From Tessaracoccus coleopterorum (GTDB lineage Bacteria; Actinomycetota; Actinomycetes; Propionibacteriales; Propionibacteriaceae): a DNA stretch of 64,000 nucleotides. Where the stretch lies: positions 3,162,001 through 3,226,000 of the forward strand of contig NZ_JAANIJ010000001.1 of NCBI RefSeq assembly GCF_011174705.1. Reading direction: 5' to 3'. Made by a program: the position numbers and the translations under genes. The stretch's first letter is position 1; each line of letters begins with the position of its first letter. Of this stretch, positions 51,425 through 61,683 are shown in pieces. The notes below the pieces were generated by a model. The model did not search any database, was not told where the DNA came from, and saw nothing but the letters and a program-made list of their open reading frames with translations.

Positions 51425-53445
51425 GTGAGTGACCAGATCCTCGATGCCCTCGACCCGGAACAGCGACGCGTCGCGACGATGCTCGACCACCCCGTCGTCG
51501 TCCTCGCCGGCGCCGGGACGGGAAAGACGAGGGCGATCACCCACCGGATCGCCCACGCGGTGCGTGAGGGGCGCTACGACGCGACCGGCACCCTCGCGGT
51601 CACCTTCACCACTCGCGCCGCCGGAGAGATGCGCTCCCGGCTCGCGTCGCTGGGGGTGCGCTCGGCGCAGGCCCGCACCATCCACTCCGCAGCGCTCAGG
51701 CAATGTCAGTTCTTCTGGCCCCAGGCATACGGCGTCGAATTCCCGCGGGTCGCGGAGAACACGTTCGGCCTGGTGGCGCGCGCGGCCCACCAGGTGCTCG
51801 GCTCCTCCGACACGGCGCTCGTGCGCGACCTCGACTCCGAGATCTCGTGGGCGAAGACGAGCAACGTCAGCGCTGCGCTCTACCCCGAGGTGGCGGGCCA
51901 CCGCTCCGTCAACGGCGCCACCCCAGGGCAGGTGTCCGCGGTGATGGCGCACTACGAGAAGCAGAAGCTGACGGAGGGCACCGTCGACTTCAACGACATC
52001 CTCATGTGCAACGCGGTGCTGCTCAGCGAGCATCCGAAGATCGCCGAGACCATCCGCGGCACGTACCGGCACTTCGTCGTGGACGAGTACCAGGACGTGT
52101 CCGCGCTGCAGCACCGCCTGATCTCGCTGTGGGTCGACGGCCGCGACGACGTGTGTGTCGTCGGCGACGCCAACCAGGCGATCCACTCGTTCGCCGGTGC
52201 CGATGCCGCCTACCTGCTCGGGTTCGCCTCCGAGCATCCGGGAGCGCAGACGGTGCGGCTCGTGCGCAACTACCGATCGTCGCCCGAGGTGATCTCCTCG
52301 GCCAACCGGGTGCTCCGGATCCGCGACGGTGGCCCCGGCGCGCTCCGGGCCACCCGACCCGCGGGGCCGCCGCCGACCTTCCAGGGGAGTCGGATGAGCG
52401 CGGCGAGGCCGTCGGCGTGGCCGCCTGGATGAAGGCGTCGCACGCGGAGGGGACCCCGTGGTCGGAGCTGGCGGTGCTCTACCGGATCAACGCGCAGGCC
52501 CCCGCCCTGGAGGCCGCGCTCACCGAGGCCGGCGTTCCCTACACGGTCCGGGCACCGAGCGCTTCTACGACCGGGCCGAGGTGCGCCAGGCCGTCCTCGA
52601 GTTCGGCAGGGGGCGTCCCGCACACCGGGGCCGTCCCTGTGGAGCTGATGGCCCGTGTCCTCTCCGGCCTCGGCTGGAAGTCGGAGGCGCCGGGCGGGCA
52701 GGGCAGGCAGCGTGAGCGGTGGGAGTCGCTCGACGCGTTGCGCACCATGGTCGTCGAGGAGTCGGAGGCGCGGTCCGGTCTGGACGCGGCCCAGGCCGCA
52801 TCCTGGTTGCAGGAGCGGGCCAGCTGGCAGGCCAGCCCCGTCGCCGACGCCGTCACGCTGTCGACGCTGCACGCCGCGAAGGGCCTCGAATGGGAGGGCG
52901 TCGCCATCGTCGGGGTGCGGGAGGGCCTCATCCCGTTCGCTCTGAGCCAGGAGGAACCGGAGCTGTCCGAGGAGCGCAGGCTGCTCTACGTCGGGTTCAC
53001 GCGGGCCAAGCGCGAGCTGCGGATCAGCTGGGCCGCCTCGCGGGGCAGCGCCACCAGGTCGCGGTTCATCGCCGACCAGGTGACCGGGCCCGCGACCGTC
53101 AGCCGGAGGCAGTCGAAGGCGACGACGTCGTCGAAGTCCAGGAAGTGCCGCGTCTGCGGCGGCCTGCTCCACACGGCGGGGGAACGCAAGCTGAGCAGGC
53201 ATGAGGACTGCGAGGTGAACTTCGACGAGGCGCTCTTCGAGTCGCTGCGCGCGTGGCGCAGGTCGGTGGCCGAGGAGGCGAAGGTGCCCGCGTTCGTGGT
53301 GTTCACCGACGCCACACTCCAGGCGATCGCCGAGGCCGAGCCGTCGAACGCGGCCGAGTTGCTGCGGCTTCCCGGGATCGGCCAGAGCAAGGTGACGAAG
53401 TACGGCGAGGGTGCCCTCGAGGTGATCGCGCGCCATCAGGGTTGA
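51425..53445 (+). CDS. UvrD2-type ATP-dependent DNA helicase with tetracysteine and HRDC domains (three frameshifts)
   Basis: SF1A helicase, about 675 aa. GTG 51425. Walker A LAGAGTGKTRAITHRIA, VDEYQDVSALQHRL, VVGDANQAIHSFAGADAAYL, RNYRSSPEVI, LSTLHAAKGLEWEGVAIVG, LLYVGFTRAKREL. After the helicase: CRVCGG and a later Cys (the tetracysteine unit known in mycobacterial UvrD2), then a C-terminal HRDC domain (RSVAEEAKVPAFVVFTDATL, ELLRLPGIGQSKVTKYGEG). Breaks at GGGG near 52367, GGG near 52552 and GGGGG near 52610. UvrD2 is a repair helicase, essential in mycobacteria. Confidence 0.93.
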
Positions 53446-53954
53446 CCGCAGTCCGGCACGATGCAGCCCGGTAGCCGCGGCCAGCCGCGCAGCGTCAGGC
53501 CGGGCCGGGTGAGCCGCCAGGCCCAGCTGGCCCCGACCAGTTCCGTCGATCCGGTCCGCAGCAGCGCGTCGCAGTGCAGCGCAGCCCATGCCGCCGTCCA
53601 CGACCCCAACAAGGGGTTCAGCCCGCCGCGCCGGGGCGGGGTGGTGCGGCGGAGACACGCCGCGCACGGACCCCTCCCGGGAACGCAGACCGGACCGACC
53701 TCGGCTGACTCGTCGTCCCAGTGGGCGTAGAGGCCGATCGCGCCTCCTGCGTAGCCCTCAGCCTCGAGGGTGGGATGGGTGCCGGGGGAGAAGGCCCACA
53801 CGATGATCTCGGCGCCGAGCACGCTTCCCGGTGCGTCGTGCGCCTCACGTGGGGTGAGCCCGCGGCTCAGCAGCCCGGCCGCGGAGAGGGCCTCCGCGAT
53901 CCGGGAGACGCGTCGGGGGTGACCGATGACGCACAGGTCGGCTCCAGTGCCCAT
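53436..53954 (-). CDS. ThiF/cyclodehydratase-like protein, short form
   Basis: 172 aa from ATG 53954; the frame continues upstream without a good start. The segment VGPVCVPGRGPCAACLRR matches the VxPGxxPCxxCxxxHR element of ThiF-like cyclodehydratase-domain proteins often encoded next to uvrD2 in actinobacteria, which are about twice as long. A Rossmann-like start (GADLCVIGHPRRVSRIAEAL) precedes it. The second zinc-binding CxxC pair expected in full E1-like proteins is not seen, so this looks reduced. Overlaps the helicase stop by 10 bp. No peptide precursor or YcaO gene is near. Confidence 0.55.
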   Translation of the reverse strand: MGTGADLCVIGHPRRVSRIAEALSAAGLLSRGLTPREAHDAPGSVLGAEIIVWAFSPGTHPTLEAEGYAGGAIGLYAHWDDESAEVGPVCVPGRGPCAACLRRTTPPRRGGLNPLLGSWTAAWAALHCDALLRTGSTELVGASWAWRLTRPGLTLRGWPRLPGCIVPDCGQP

Positions 53955-54104
53955 GCGGGCGATCCTGCCGCTCCGACCCGTCCGGGTCGAGGGAGGACCG
54001 TCCCCGGACAACACCCGATGCGCTCCGGACAACGTCCGGGCAGCACACGACGGGGTGACGGACCTATGGTCCGTCACCCCGTCGGAAGCCTTGGTGGCTG
54101 GTAC

Positions 54105-54266
54105 TCAGGCCTTGCCGAGAATGCGGTTCAGGTTCGTGCCGCAGACGGGGCACTTGCCCTTGGCCATCTTGGTGCCCTTGGCATTGACGACGACCTCTCC
54201 CTTAGCGTCGCGCTTCTCCTTGCACTTGACGCAGTAGAAAGAGCCTTCCCAGGTCTCAGTAGCCAT
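54105..54266 (-). CDS. DUF5679 zinc-ribbon protein
   Basis: 53 aa from ATG 54266 with a strong AAAGGAGG site on its strand. Two CxxC pairs (YCVKCKEK and GKCPVCGTNL) hold one zinc ion. This small protein is conserved in actinobacteria next to uvrD2 and the zincin-like gene, and its role is unknown. Confidence 0.88.
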   Translation of the reverse strand: MATETWEGSFYCVKCKEKRDAKGEVVVNAKGTKMAKGKCPVCGTNLNRILGKA

Positions 54267-54359
54267 TTTTCCTCCTTTAGCAGCCGCCGGGTTCAGCGAC
54301 CTTTGACAAAACTGTAGCCGTGACTCGTGCACCGTGGCGGAACATGCCTCACAGTAGAG

Positions 54360-54412
54360 GAGTCCCGGTTGCTCGATCCGCCTTCCCCTGCGAACTGAGC
54401 CGACCGGGACTC
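54360..54412. repeat. Long-loop inverted repeat
   Basis: GAGTCCCGGT (54360-54369) and its exact complement ACCGGGACTC (54403-54412) separated by 33 nt. It lies between two same-strand genes, 67 bp or more past the stop of the zincin-like gene. Not a tRNA. May be a transcript 3'-end structure. Confidence 0.55.
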
Positions 54413-54478
54413 ACATCACAGAAGTTTGGCGTGACGGATCCGCCGCGTCAAGCTCAAACCCGCGATTGACAGGCGCGG

Positions 54479-55788
54479 TCACTCGCCGAGCAGCTTGCGC
54501 AACTCCGCGTCGATGTCATCCTCGACCCGATCACCGGCATCGTCCCCGCCGGTGAACGACAGCGGGTCGGCCAGGTGCGCCCTGGTCGGAAGCAGGTCGG
54601 GGTGGCCCCAGATCCGGTCCCTCCCGGCCTGGCCGCGGTTGTGTTCGACGACGGCCCAGAGGTTCCGGGCGTCACGCACCAGGCGGGGCGCCAGGTCGAG
54701 GCCGATGAGCTCCGCGAACACGCCGGTGACCGGCGTGGAGGCGGCCCGTCGACGGCTCACGATCTCCTCGAGCTTGGGTGCGTGGGCATCCACGGGGCGG
54801 TCGCCTTCGCGACCACGTGGTCGACCCAGCCCTCGACGAGGGCGAGGAGCACCTCCAGCCGTTCGAGGATCTCCAGCTGAGTCGGGGTGCTCGCGGGCTG
54901 GAAGAAGGAGCCCCGCACCGATTCGCCGACTGCGACGACGTCCTCGATGGACATCGACTCGAAGTTCTCCGGCTGGAACTGGTTGGCGATCGATTCGAAG
55001 TCGATGGTGATCTCCCGCGAGTAGTGCGCGAGCAGGGCGCGGAGCTGGGGGAGAGCCAGCCGACGGAGTGGAACAGGCGCTGTCGGGCGCCCTCCCGCAG
55101 CAGCAGGTACAGCACGACGTCCGACCCGGCCACGTCGAGGTCGCGCGTGAACTGCGCCACGTTCGACGGCAGCAGCAGGACGTCGGAGGTGCCGAGCAGG
55201 TTGAACCCGTTCTCGGTGCCGGTGAGGATGTCGCCGGCCACGCTGGCGAGTTCCCGCTTCAGCCGGTCGCGGTAGATGAGGGAGGCGGACTGCTTCATCA
55301 TCGGGCCAGCATCTGGGAGAGGCCCTGCAGGCCCTCATCCATGTCGGAGACGGTGCCGCGCTGCAGGGCATCGGCGAGCCCGTCGATGATGGGTTCGATG
55401 ATGGCGCGCCAGCCGTCGCTCGTCGCATCGAGCCACTGCGCCCGGGTGATGGCCCGGCCGGGCCGTCCCGTCTCGGGAGGTCGGTCACGGGGTCAGCCAG
55501 GACTGCGCCAGGCGCTCGACGTCGCGCACCGCATTCTGCTCGTCCTCACGGACCGCGGGTCGCCCCGGATTCCGCGGCGAGTGACTTGGCCGCCGTGACC
55601 GTGGTCAGCCATGCGGCGTCGGGGTCGCGGTCGGCGTTGGTCATGCCGAACATGTTGGCCCCGCCCGCGGCCTGCATCCGGTTGACCTGCGCGATCAGGT
55701 CCTCCAGGTTGAGGTTGTCGGCATCGCCCAACCCGAGCTGCTCCAGCAACTTGCGAAGCTGTTCGAAGTCGAAGGGATTGTTGGTCAT
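54479..55788 (-). CDS. Zincin-like metallopeptidase family protein (DUF2342; several frameshifts)
   Basis: About 440 aa from ATG 55788 with AAGGAGG upstream. N-terminus FDFEQLRKLLEQLGLGDADN and LEDLIAQVNRMQAAGG, then LGTSDVLLLPSNVAQFTRDL, SREITIDFESIANQFQPENF, EVLLALVEGWVDHVVAKAT, EEIVSRRRAAS and WGHPDLLPTRAHL: the full pattern of the actinobacterial zincin_2 family. Where relatives carry an active-site-like Glu/His helix, this one reads LLREGARQRLF, so catalysis is uncertain. Breaks in G/C runs near 55567, 55475, 55310, 55057 and 54800. Confidence 0.82.
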
Positions 55789-55928
55789 CGGCTTCCTCCT
55801 TGCCCCCATTCTTCCCCATCGGGCAAGCCCGGCGCGACGTGGTGCGCATCGGGTGGCCGCCCGGCGATGCGGGGCACCTTGGCGCGCTTGGTAGGGTTTG
55901 CGCAGGTTGGGAAGCGAAGGGAGCTGGT

Positions 55929-56969
55929 GTGTCGCGTAACGCGATGGCGATCGTCTCGTCGCTGCTCTTTGCACTCCTCGCGGTGTCGCTCGTGGTCGTG
56001 CCCGTGCCGTACGTGGCGCGCCGGCCGGGGCAGACGATCGACGTGCTGGGTGCCGCGGAAGGCGCCCCGGTGATCGAGGTGACAGATGCCCCGACCTTCG
56101 AGACGTCCGGCAGGCTTCTCATGACCACCGTCTCCACCACGCGGTTCGATGCGTCGCTGAGCCTGCCCGAGGCCATCTTCGTGCACTTCGGCGGCGACTC
56201 CGACGCCATGCCGCGCGACGTCATCTACCCGCCGGGCAAGACAAGCGAACAGGTCGAGAGCGACGCCGTCGCCATGATGGACAGCTCCCGCAACGACGCC
56301 ACGGTGGCGGCCCTCCGCGCGGCGGTGATCCCCGTCACGGACATGCCGCGGGTGGAGCTCGTCTCGCTGTCCGGGCCGGCGGCCGACATCCTGCAACCGG
56401 GCGACCTCATCGAGTCGCTCGACGGCCAGGCGGTGGCGACGGTCAAGGACATCGACGCGATCCTCGCGCTGCACCTGCCCGGCGACGAGGTGGTCTACGA
56501 CGTGCTCCGTGACGGGAAGCAGATGAGCGCGGCCATCACGCTGAAAGCCAGCGAGACCGACCCGTCCCGGGTGTCCGACGGCATCGCGATCGGCACCGGC
56601 TACCGGTTCACCCCACGCGTGACATTCGGCGTCGATCCCGCCGTGACCGGGCCGAGCGCGGGGCTGATCTTCGCGCTCGGCATCTACGACAAGATCACCG
56701 ACGGTGACCTGGTCGGAGGCGAGGTCGTCGCGGGCACCGGCACCATCGACCCCAGGGAAGGTGGGCGCCATCGGAGGCGTCCGCGAGAAGATCAAGGGGC
56801 CGAACGCGACAAGGCGACGGTCTTCCTCGTGCCGGATCGCAACTGCGCCGACATCGGTGACCTCGACACCTCGGTGAAGCTCGTGAAGGTCGCCACGCTG
56901 AAGGACGCCATCTCTGCGCTTCAGCTCATCAATGAAGGAAACACCTCGGAGGTACCCACCTGTGGCTGA
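55929..56969 (+). CDS. PDZ domain protein with Lon-type (S16) protease domain (three base losses, frame stays open)
   Basis: About 347 aa. GTG 55929 with AAGGGAG upstream. One N-terminal membrane helix (MAIVSSLLFALLAVSLVVVP), a PDZ domain (GPAADILQPGDLIESLDGQA), then a Lon-like peptidase domain with catalytic Ser in VTGPSAGLIFALGIYDKITD and Lys in GGVREKIKGA. Residues encoded by about 56753-56810 are garbled in this sequence. Three lost bases (C near 56755, A near 56759, G near 56802) put the frame back, so no stop appears. Membrane-bound quality-control protease, cleaving outside the cytoplasm. The next gene overlaps its stop. Confidence 0.9.
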   Translation: MSRNAMAIVSSLLFALLAVSLVVVPVPYVARRPGQTIDVLGAAEGAPVIEVTDAPTFETSGRLLMTTVSTTRFDASLSLPEAIFVHFGGDSDAMPRDVIYPPGKTSEQVESDAVAMMDSSRNDATVAALRAAVIPVTDMPRVELVSLSGPAADILQPGDLIESLDGQAVATVKDIDAILALHLPGDEVVYDVLRDGKQMSAAITLKASETDPSRVSDGIAIGTGYRFTPRVTFGVDPAVTGPSAGLIFALGIYDKITDGDLVGGEVVAGTGTIDPREGGRHRRRPREDQGAERDKATVFLVPDRNCADIGDLDTSVKLVKVATLKDAISALQLINEGNTSEVPTCG

Positions 56970-57475
56970 TCCGTCACGCCTCATCGCCTGCCTGATGGAC
57001 GTGGAGCGCCACGTCACTTCCGCCGGATGGCATCAGCCGGCCAGGCTCTTCGCGCTCGTCACCACCAGCACCCTGCTCGAGGTGGAGCCGCAACTGCGCG
57101 GCAGGGTCCCTGAGGGCTCTCCCGATGCGCTGACCGCCATCGAGCAGGACGAGTTCCACGCCACGGACAACCTGTTCGAACGGCTCGGGTCGATCTTCTG
57201 GCCCGAGACGGTGGAGGCTGCGCCATCGCGCTCGAGCGCTCGTTCCTGCCTCCGGAGCACGAGAAGGACCTTCCAACCGACCCGGAAGCCGCCGCGGACT
57301 TCGTCGCCAAGCATCCCGACAGGACCGACGTCCGCGTGGTCGTCGGCGTGCTGCGCGAGGGCACCAGGCACGGCCTCGCCAGGCTCGTGAGCAACCCCGA
57401 CGACCTACTCGGCGCGGAGGACCTCGTCCCGGACTCGCCGAAAAGCTGCTCGAAACCTTCAGGAGTGAGGACTGA
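56962..57475 (+). CDS. PPA1309 family protein (two frameshifts)
   Basis: About 171 aa actinobacterial protein of unknown function. GTG 56962 lies inside the end of the PDZ-Lon gene and 9 nt after GGAGG. Sequence: PSRLIACLMDVERHVTSAGW, RLFALVTTSTLLEVEPQLRG, LTAIEQDEFHATDNLFERLG, and after repair CAIALERSFLPPEHEKDLPT and VRVVVGVLREGTRHGLARL. Breaks at GG near 57215 and GG near 57431. Placed between PDZ-Lon and UPF0182 in one operon, a conserved arrangement. Confidence 0.82.
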
Positions 57476-57477
57476 CC

Positions 57478-60340
57478 ATGAGTGCCGAGGATCTCGACGC
57501 GCCACCGAGGCGGTCGCCCCTGCTGTGGACGGTGCTCGTGGTCGGTGGTCTCATCATCGCCACGATCATCGCGTCCCGCGTCGCCACCGATTATCTGTGG
57601 TTCCGCAGCATCGACTTCCAGGCCGTGTTCACCACGCGGCTGGCGGCCCAGATCGGGCTGCTCGTCGGGTTCGCGCTGGTGATGTTCGCCATCGTGTTCG
57701 TGTCGATGGTCATCGCGTACCGGCTCCGCCCGAAGGTGCGCCGCGCGAACCTGGACTCGGAGTTCCTGGTGCAGATGCGTGACGTCCTCGACGAGAGGTC
57801 GCGCTTCCTGATGGCGGTGCCGTCGCTCATCGTGGCCCTGCTCGCAGGCCTGACGGCGCTGGGCCAGGCCGACATGTTCCTCGCCTGGCTGCACCGCACC
57901 CCGTTCGGCCAGAGTGACCCCTACTTCGGCGTCGACGCCTCCTTCTACGTCTTCACCCTGCCGTGGCTGCAGTTCGTCACGGGCTTTCTGCTCTTCGCCG
58001 TCGTGCTGGGAGGCATCGGCGCCCTCAGCGTCCACTTCCTCACCGGCGCGCTGAACGCCTCTGCGCTGCGCGGCAAGGGCAGCACCTCGGCGAGCGTCCC
58101 GGCGCAGCGTCAGCTTTCGATCACGCTCGGCATCGCCATCCTGCTGTTCGGGGTGCGCGTGGTGCTCGACCGGTACGCGTTGAACATCACGCCCAGCACT
58201 CTGTTCACCGGCATGGGCTACACGGACTTCCAGACGCGGATGCCGGTGACGGCGATCGTCGCGGCCATCTGCGTGATCTGCGCGCTGGCGTGCTTCTACA
58301 ACGCGTGGAGGGTGCGCTGGTCGGTGCCCGCCGCCTCGATCGCGCTGCTCGTGGTGTCGATGCTCATCCTGTCGAGCCTCTACCCTGGCTGGTCCAGAGC
58401 TTCCGCGTCACCCCGATGAGCAGGACAAGGAACTGCCCTACATCGCGAACAACATCGAGGCGACGCGGTTCGCCTACGGCATCGACGACGTGGAGATCGA
58501 GGACTACGAGGCGACCACCACGGCCACCGCGGGCAGCTCCGGGCCGACGCGGAGGCGCTGCCCGCCATCCGACTGATCGACCCGGCCGTCGTCAACCGCA
58601 CCTTCGAGCAGTTGCAGCAGGTGCGTGGCTACTACGCGTTCCCGGCCACGCTCGACGTGGACCGCTACATCATCGACGGCAAGGCCACCGATGCTGTTGT
58701 TGCGGCCCGCGAGCTCGACCTGAACTCCGTGGAGTCCGGCGACACCTGGAACAACCGCCGCACCGTCTACACGCACGGCTACGGCATGGTCGCCGCCTAC
58801 GGCAACCAGCGTGAGGCCAACGGCGAGCCGGTGTTCTTCTCCGGCGGCATCCCGACCGTCGGCAAGCTCGACGAGCACGAGCCGCGGATCTACTACGGCG
58901 AGCGCAGCGACTACTACGTCGTCGTCGGCGCGCCCAAGGACGCGCCCCGGTGGAGCTCGACACCCCGTCTGGTGGCGAGGGTCGCTCCGAGTCGCTCTAC
59001 ACGTACGAGGGTGATGGTGGCGTCCCGATCGGCAACCTGGCCACGCGCGCGGCGTTCGCGATCCGGTTCGGCGACATCAACCTGATGCTGTCCGACCGCG
59101 TCAACGAGGAGTCGAGGCTGCTGCACGACCGGGTGCCCACCCAGCGCGTCAAGGAGGCGGCGCCGTGGCTGACGGTGGACGCCGACCCGTACCCGACCGT
59201 CGTCGACGGCCGGATCGTGTGGATCATCGACGCCTACACCACGACGAACTCGTACCCGAACTCGCAGAGCGTCGACTGGACCCAGGTGATCTCGGACTCG
59301 CGCACCTCGGCCGACCGCACCCTGCTGGGGCAGCAGGTCAACTACGTGCGCAACTCGGTCAAGGCCGTGGTCGATGCGTATGACGGCACCGTCACCCTCT
59401 ACGAATGGGACGAGAAGGACCCGATCCTGCAGACCTGGTCGAAGGTGTACCCCGGCGCGATCACCCCGAAGTCGGAGATCTCCGACGCGCTGATGGAGCA
59501 CCTGCGCTACCCGCAGGACCTGTTCAAGGCCCAACGCGAGATCCTCGGCAGGTACCACACGGAAAACGCGAACACCTGGTACCACCAGACCGACATCTGG
59601 CAGGTGCCGAACGACCCGGTCAACTCGGGGAGAAGCTCAAGGAGCCCCCGTACTTCCTGACCATCCGCTGGCCCGGGGACGAGACGCCGCACTTCGCCAA
59701 CACCACGGTGTTCGTGCCGAAGGACCGCGAGAACCTCAGCGTCTACATGGGCGTCAACTCCGATGCGACGAGCAAGGCATACGGGCAGAAGCGGGTGCTG
59801 AAGCTCTCCGACTCCAAGCAGATCGCCGGGCCGGGGCAGACGTACAACTTCATCTCCACCAACCCTGAGGTCGCGGAGAAGCTGCTCCCGTTCAACCGGG
59901 ACGGCTCGAGCGCCTCGGCCATCTACGGCAACCTGCTGACGCTGCCGATGGGCGGGGGTCTCCTCTACGTGCAGCCCATCTACACGCAGACCAAGACGTC
60001 CGGCTCGTATCCCGCGCTGCGGTTCGTGGTGGTGCGCTTCGGTGACCAGCTCGGCATTGGCGAGAGCCTGCAGGCCGCGCTCGACCAGGTGTTCCAGGGC
60101 GACGCGGGTGCCGACACCGGGGAAGGGACCAGGGAGCGTCCCCCGCCGGAGGACCCGAACGCGCCGCCGTCGGATCAGACCGGCTCGGAGCGGGCCCGAG
60201 GGCTGCTCGATGAGGCAGAGGCGTTGTTCAAGGGCGCGGACGAGGCCCTGAAGACGGGCGATCTTGCCGCGTACCAGTCCAGGATGAAGTCGGCGGAGGA
60301 GAAGGTCGTCGAGGCCGCGAAGGCCCTCGACGAGGGCTGA
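57478..60340 (+). CDS. UPF0182 family membrane protein (three or more frameshifts)
   Basis: About 956 aa, typical size. Seven membrane helices in the first 310 residues (e.g. SPLLWTVLVVGGLIIATIIA, LIVALLAGLTALGQADMFLA, ITLGIAILLFGVRVVLDRYA), then a large extracytoplasmic part: NNIEATRFAYGIDDVEIEDY, THGYGMVAAYGNQREANGEP, IDAYTTTNSYPNSQSVDW, MEHLRYPQDLFKAQREILGR, and an acidic C-terminal tail. Breaks near 58387, 58542, 58948 and 59631, all in G/C runs. Function unknown. Follows the PPA1309 gene by 2 bp. Confidence 0.94.
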
Positions 60341-60365
60341 GGCTGACGGCGTCCGTGTGTGGGGC

Positions 60366-61683
60366 TCAGCTCCTGAGGTCGACGACCTCGGGGTGAGCCC
60401 CGCCGCCTCCAGCTCCGGCACGAGCGCTGAGGCGTCGCCCGTCACCGAGATGCTCGCCCTGTCCGCGTCGATGAGCGTGCGGTAGGCGGCGGTCGCGCCG
60501 TCGGCCGTCACGTCCGCGATCGCCGCGAAGTGACGGTGCAGGTAGTCGGGTTCGATGCCTGCGGCCGCGAGCGAGGAGGCCTGGGCGACGATGTCGGCAG
60601 ACGTCTCGTTGGCGAGCGGTGCCACCCCGATCAGGTAGCGGCGCGCGTCGTCGACCTCGGCCGGGGTCAGCTCGTCCCGCAGCGCCAGCCCCTCGAGCAG
60701 CCGGGCGACGGCGTCGCCCGCCACCTCGGTGCGGACGCTTCCGCCCACCGTGAACTGTCCCTCGCTGATGCCCGGCGCGAAGCCGCCGCTGATGCCGTAG
60801 GTGTACCCGAGTCGCTCCCGGAGCTCGAGGTTGAGCCGGCTCGCGAATGCTCCGGCGATCGCATGACCCGCGACCTTCGCCGCGGGCCACCTCGGGTCGT
60901 CGCGGGTGACGGTGCGCTGTGCGATGGACACGGTGGCCTGGACGGCTCCGGGCTGGTCGACGACCACGACGCGCCGGGGCTGCGGGGTGCCACCTCTGCG
61001 GGCGTGTGCGGCGCCGTCTCGGGTGTCCAGGCGGCGAAGTGTGAGACCACCACGTCGGGCTCGACGGCGCCTGCGATCACCAGGGTCGCGCGGTCGGGCC
61101 GAAGTGGGCGGCGTGCCATGCCCGGACGCCCTCGACCGTGATGTTTCCAAGGGTTGCGGGACCGCCGCCTGCGGTCGTCCCTCGCGGTGTTGCGAGCCGA
61201 ACAGGGCGCGCCGGAGGGCGAGCCGGTTGGAGGCGCCGGGGAGGCCAGCGTCGAGTCGAATCCCGCCTGCTGCGCCTCGATGTGGTGGGCGATGTCGCGC
61301 TCCGCATACGCGGGTTCGCGGAGCACCTCGGTGAACAGCGGGAGCACCTCGTCGAGGCGGCGGGAGGGCGCCTGACCGCCGAAGGTCGTGTAGCGGAACC
61401 GTGCGGTGCCGTGCAGGGTGCTGCCGTTGGCCTCGAGGAGCTCGCCGATCCTGCCGTCAGGGTGGGTGAGCGTGCCCTCGTCGACCGCGTGCAGCGCCAC
61501 CGTCCCCACGCCTTCGGTGGCCGGGGGCTCGTGGCTCAGCGGTGCGGGGAGCACCAACTCGAAGGTGGCGATGTGCTGCCCGGGCAGGTGGAAGTGCCAG
61601 ATGGTCAGACCCGTCGGCAGCCGCAGGATCGTCGGCGTCGGGAACTGCCACGGGGTGGCGAGGGTGACGTCGGGACGGCGCAT
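60366..61683 (-). CDS. M16 peptidase-like subunit without HxxEH motif (several frameshifts)
   Basis: About 440 aa; its ATG 61683 overlaps the stop of the next M16 gene (TGATG). N-terminal domain ILRLPTGLTIWHFHLPGQHI and RFRYTTFGGQAPSRRLDEVL; C-terminal domain VARTVTRDDPRWPAA-like segment, RLNLELRERLGYTYGISGGF (the R/Y substrate-binding element). At the place of the zinc motif it reads VALHAVDEGTLTH, so zinc ligands are missing. Pairs of an active and an inactive M16 protein forming a heterodimer are known. Breaks include CCCC-type sites near 60400, 60980, 61060 and 61165. Confidence 0.88.

Noticed and set aside
54360..54412. tRNA gene
   Set aside because: Only about 53 nt with a single long-range stem. 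No D, anticodon or T arms.
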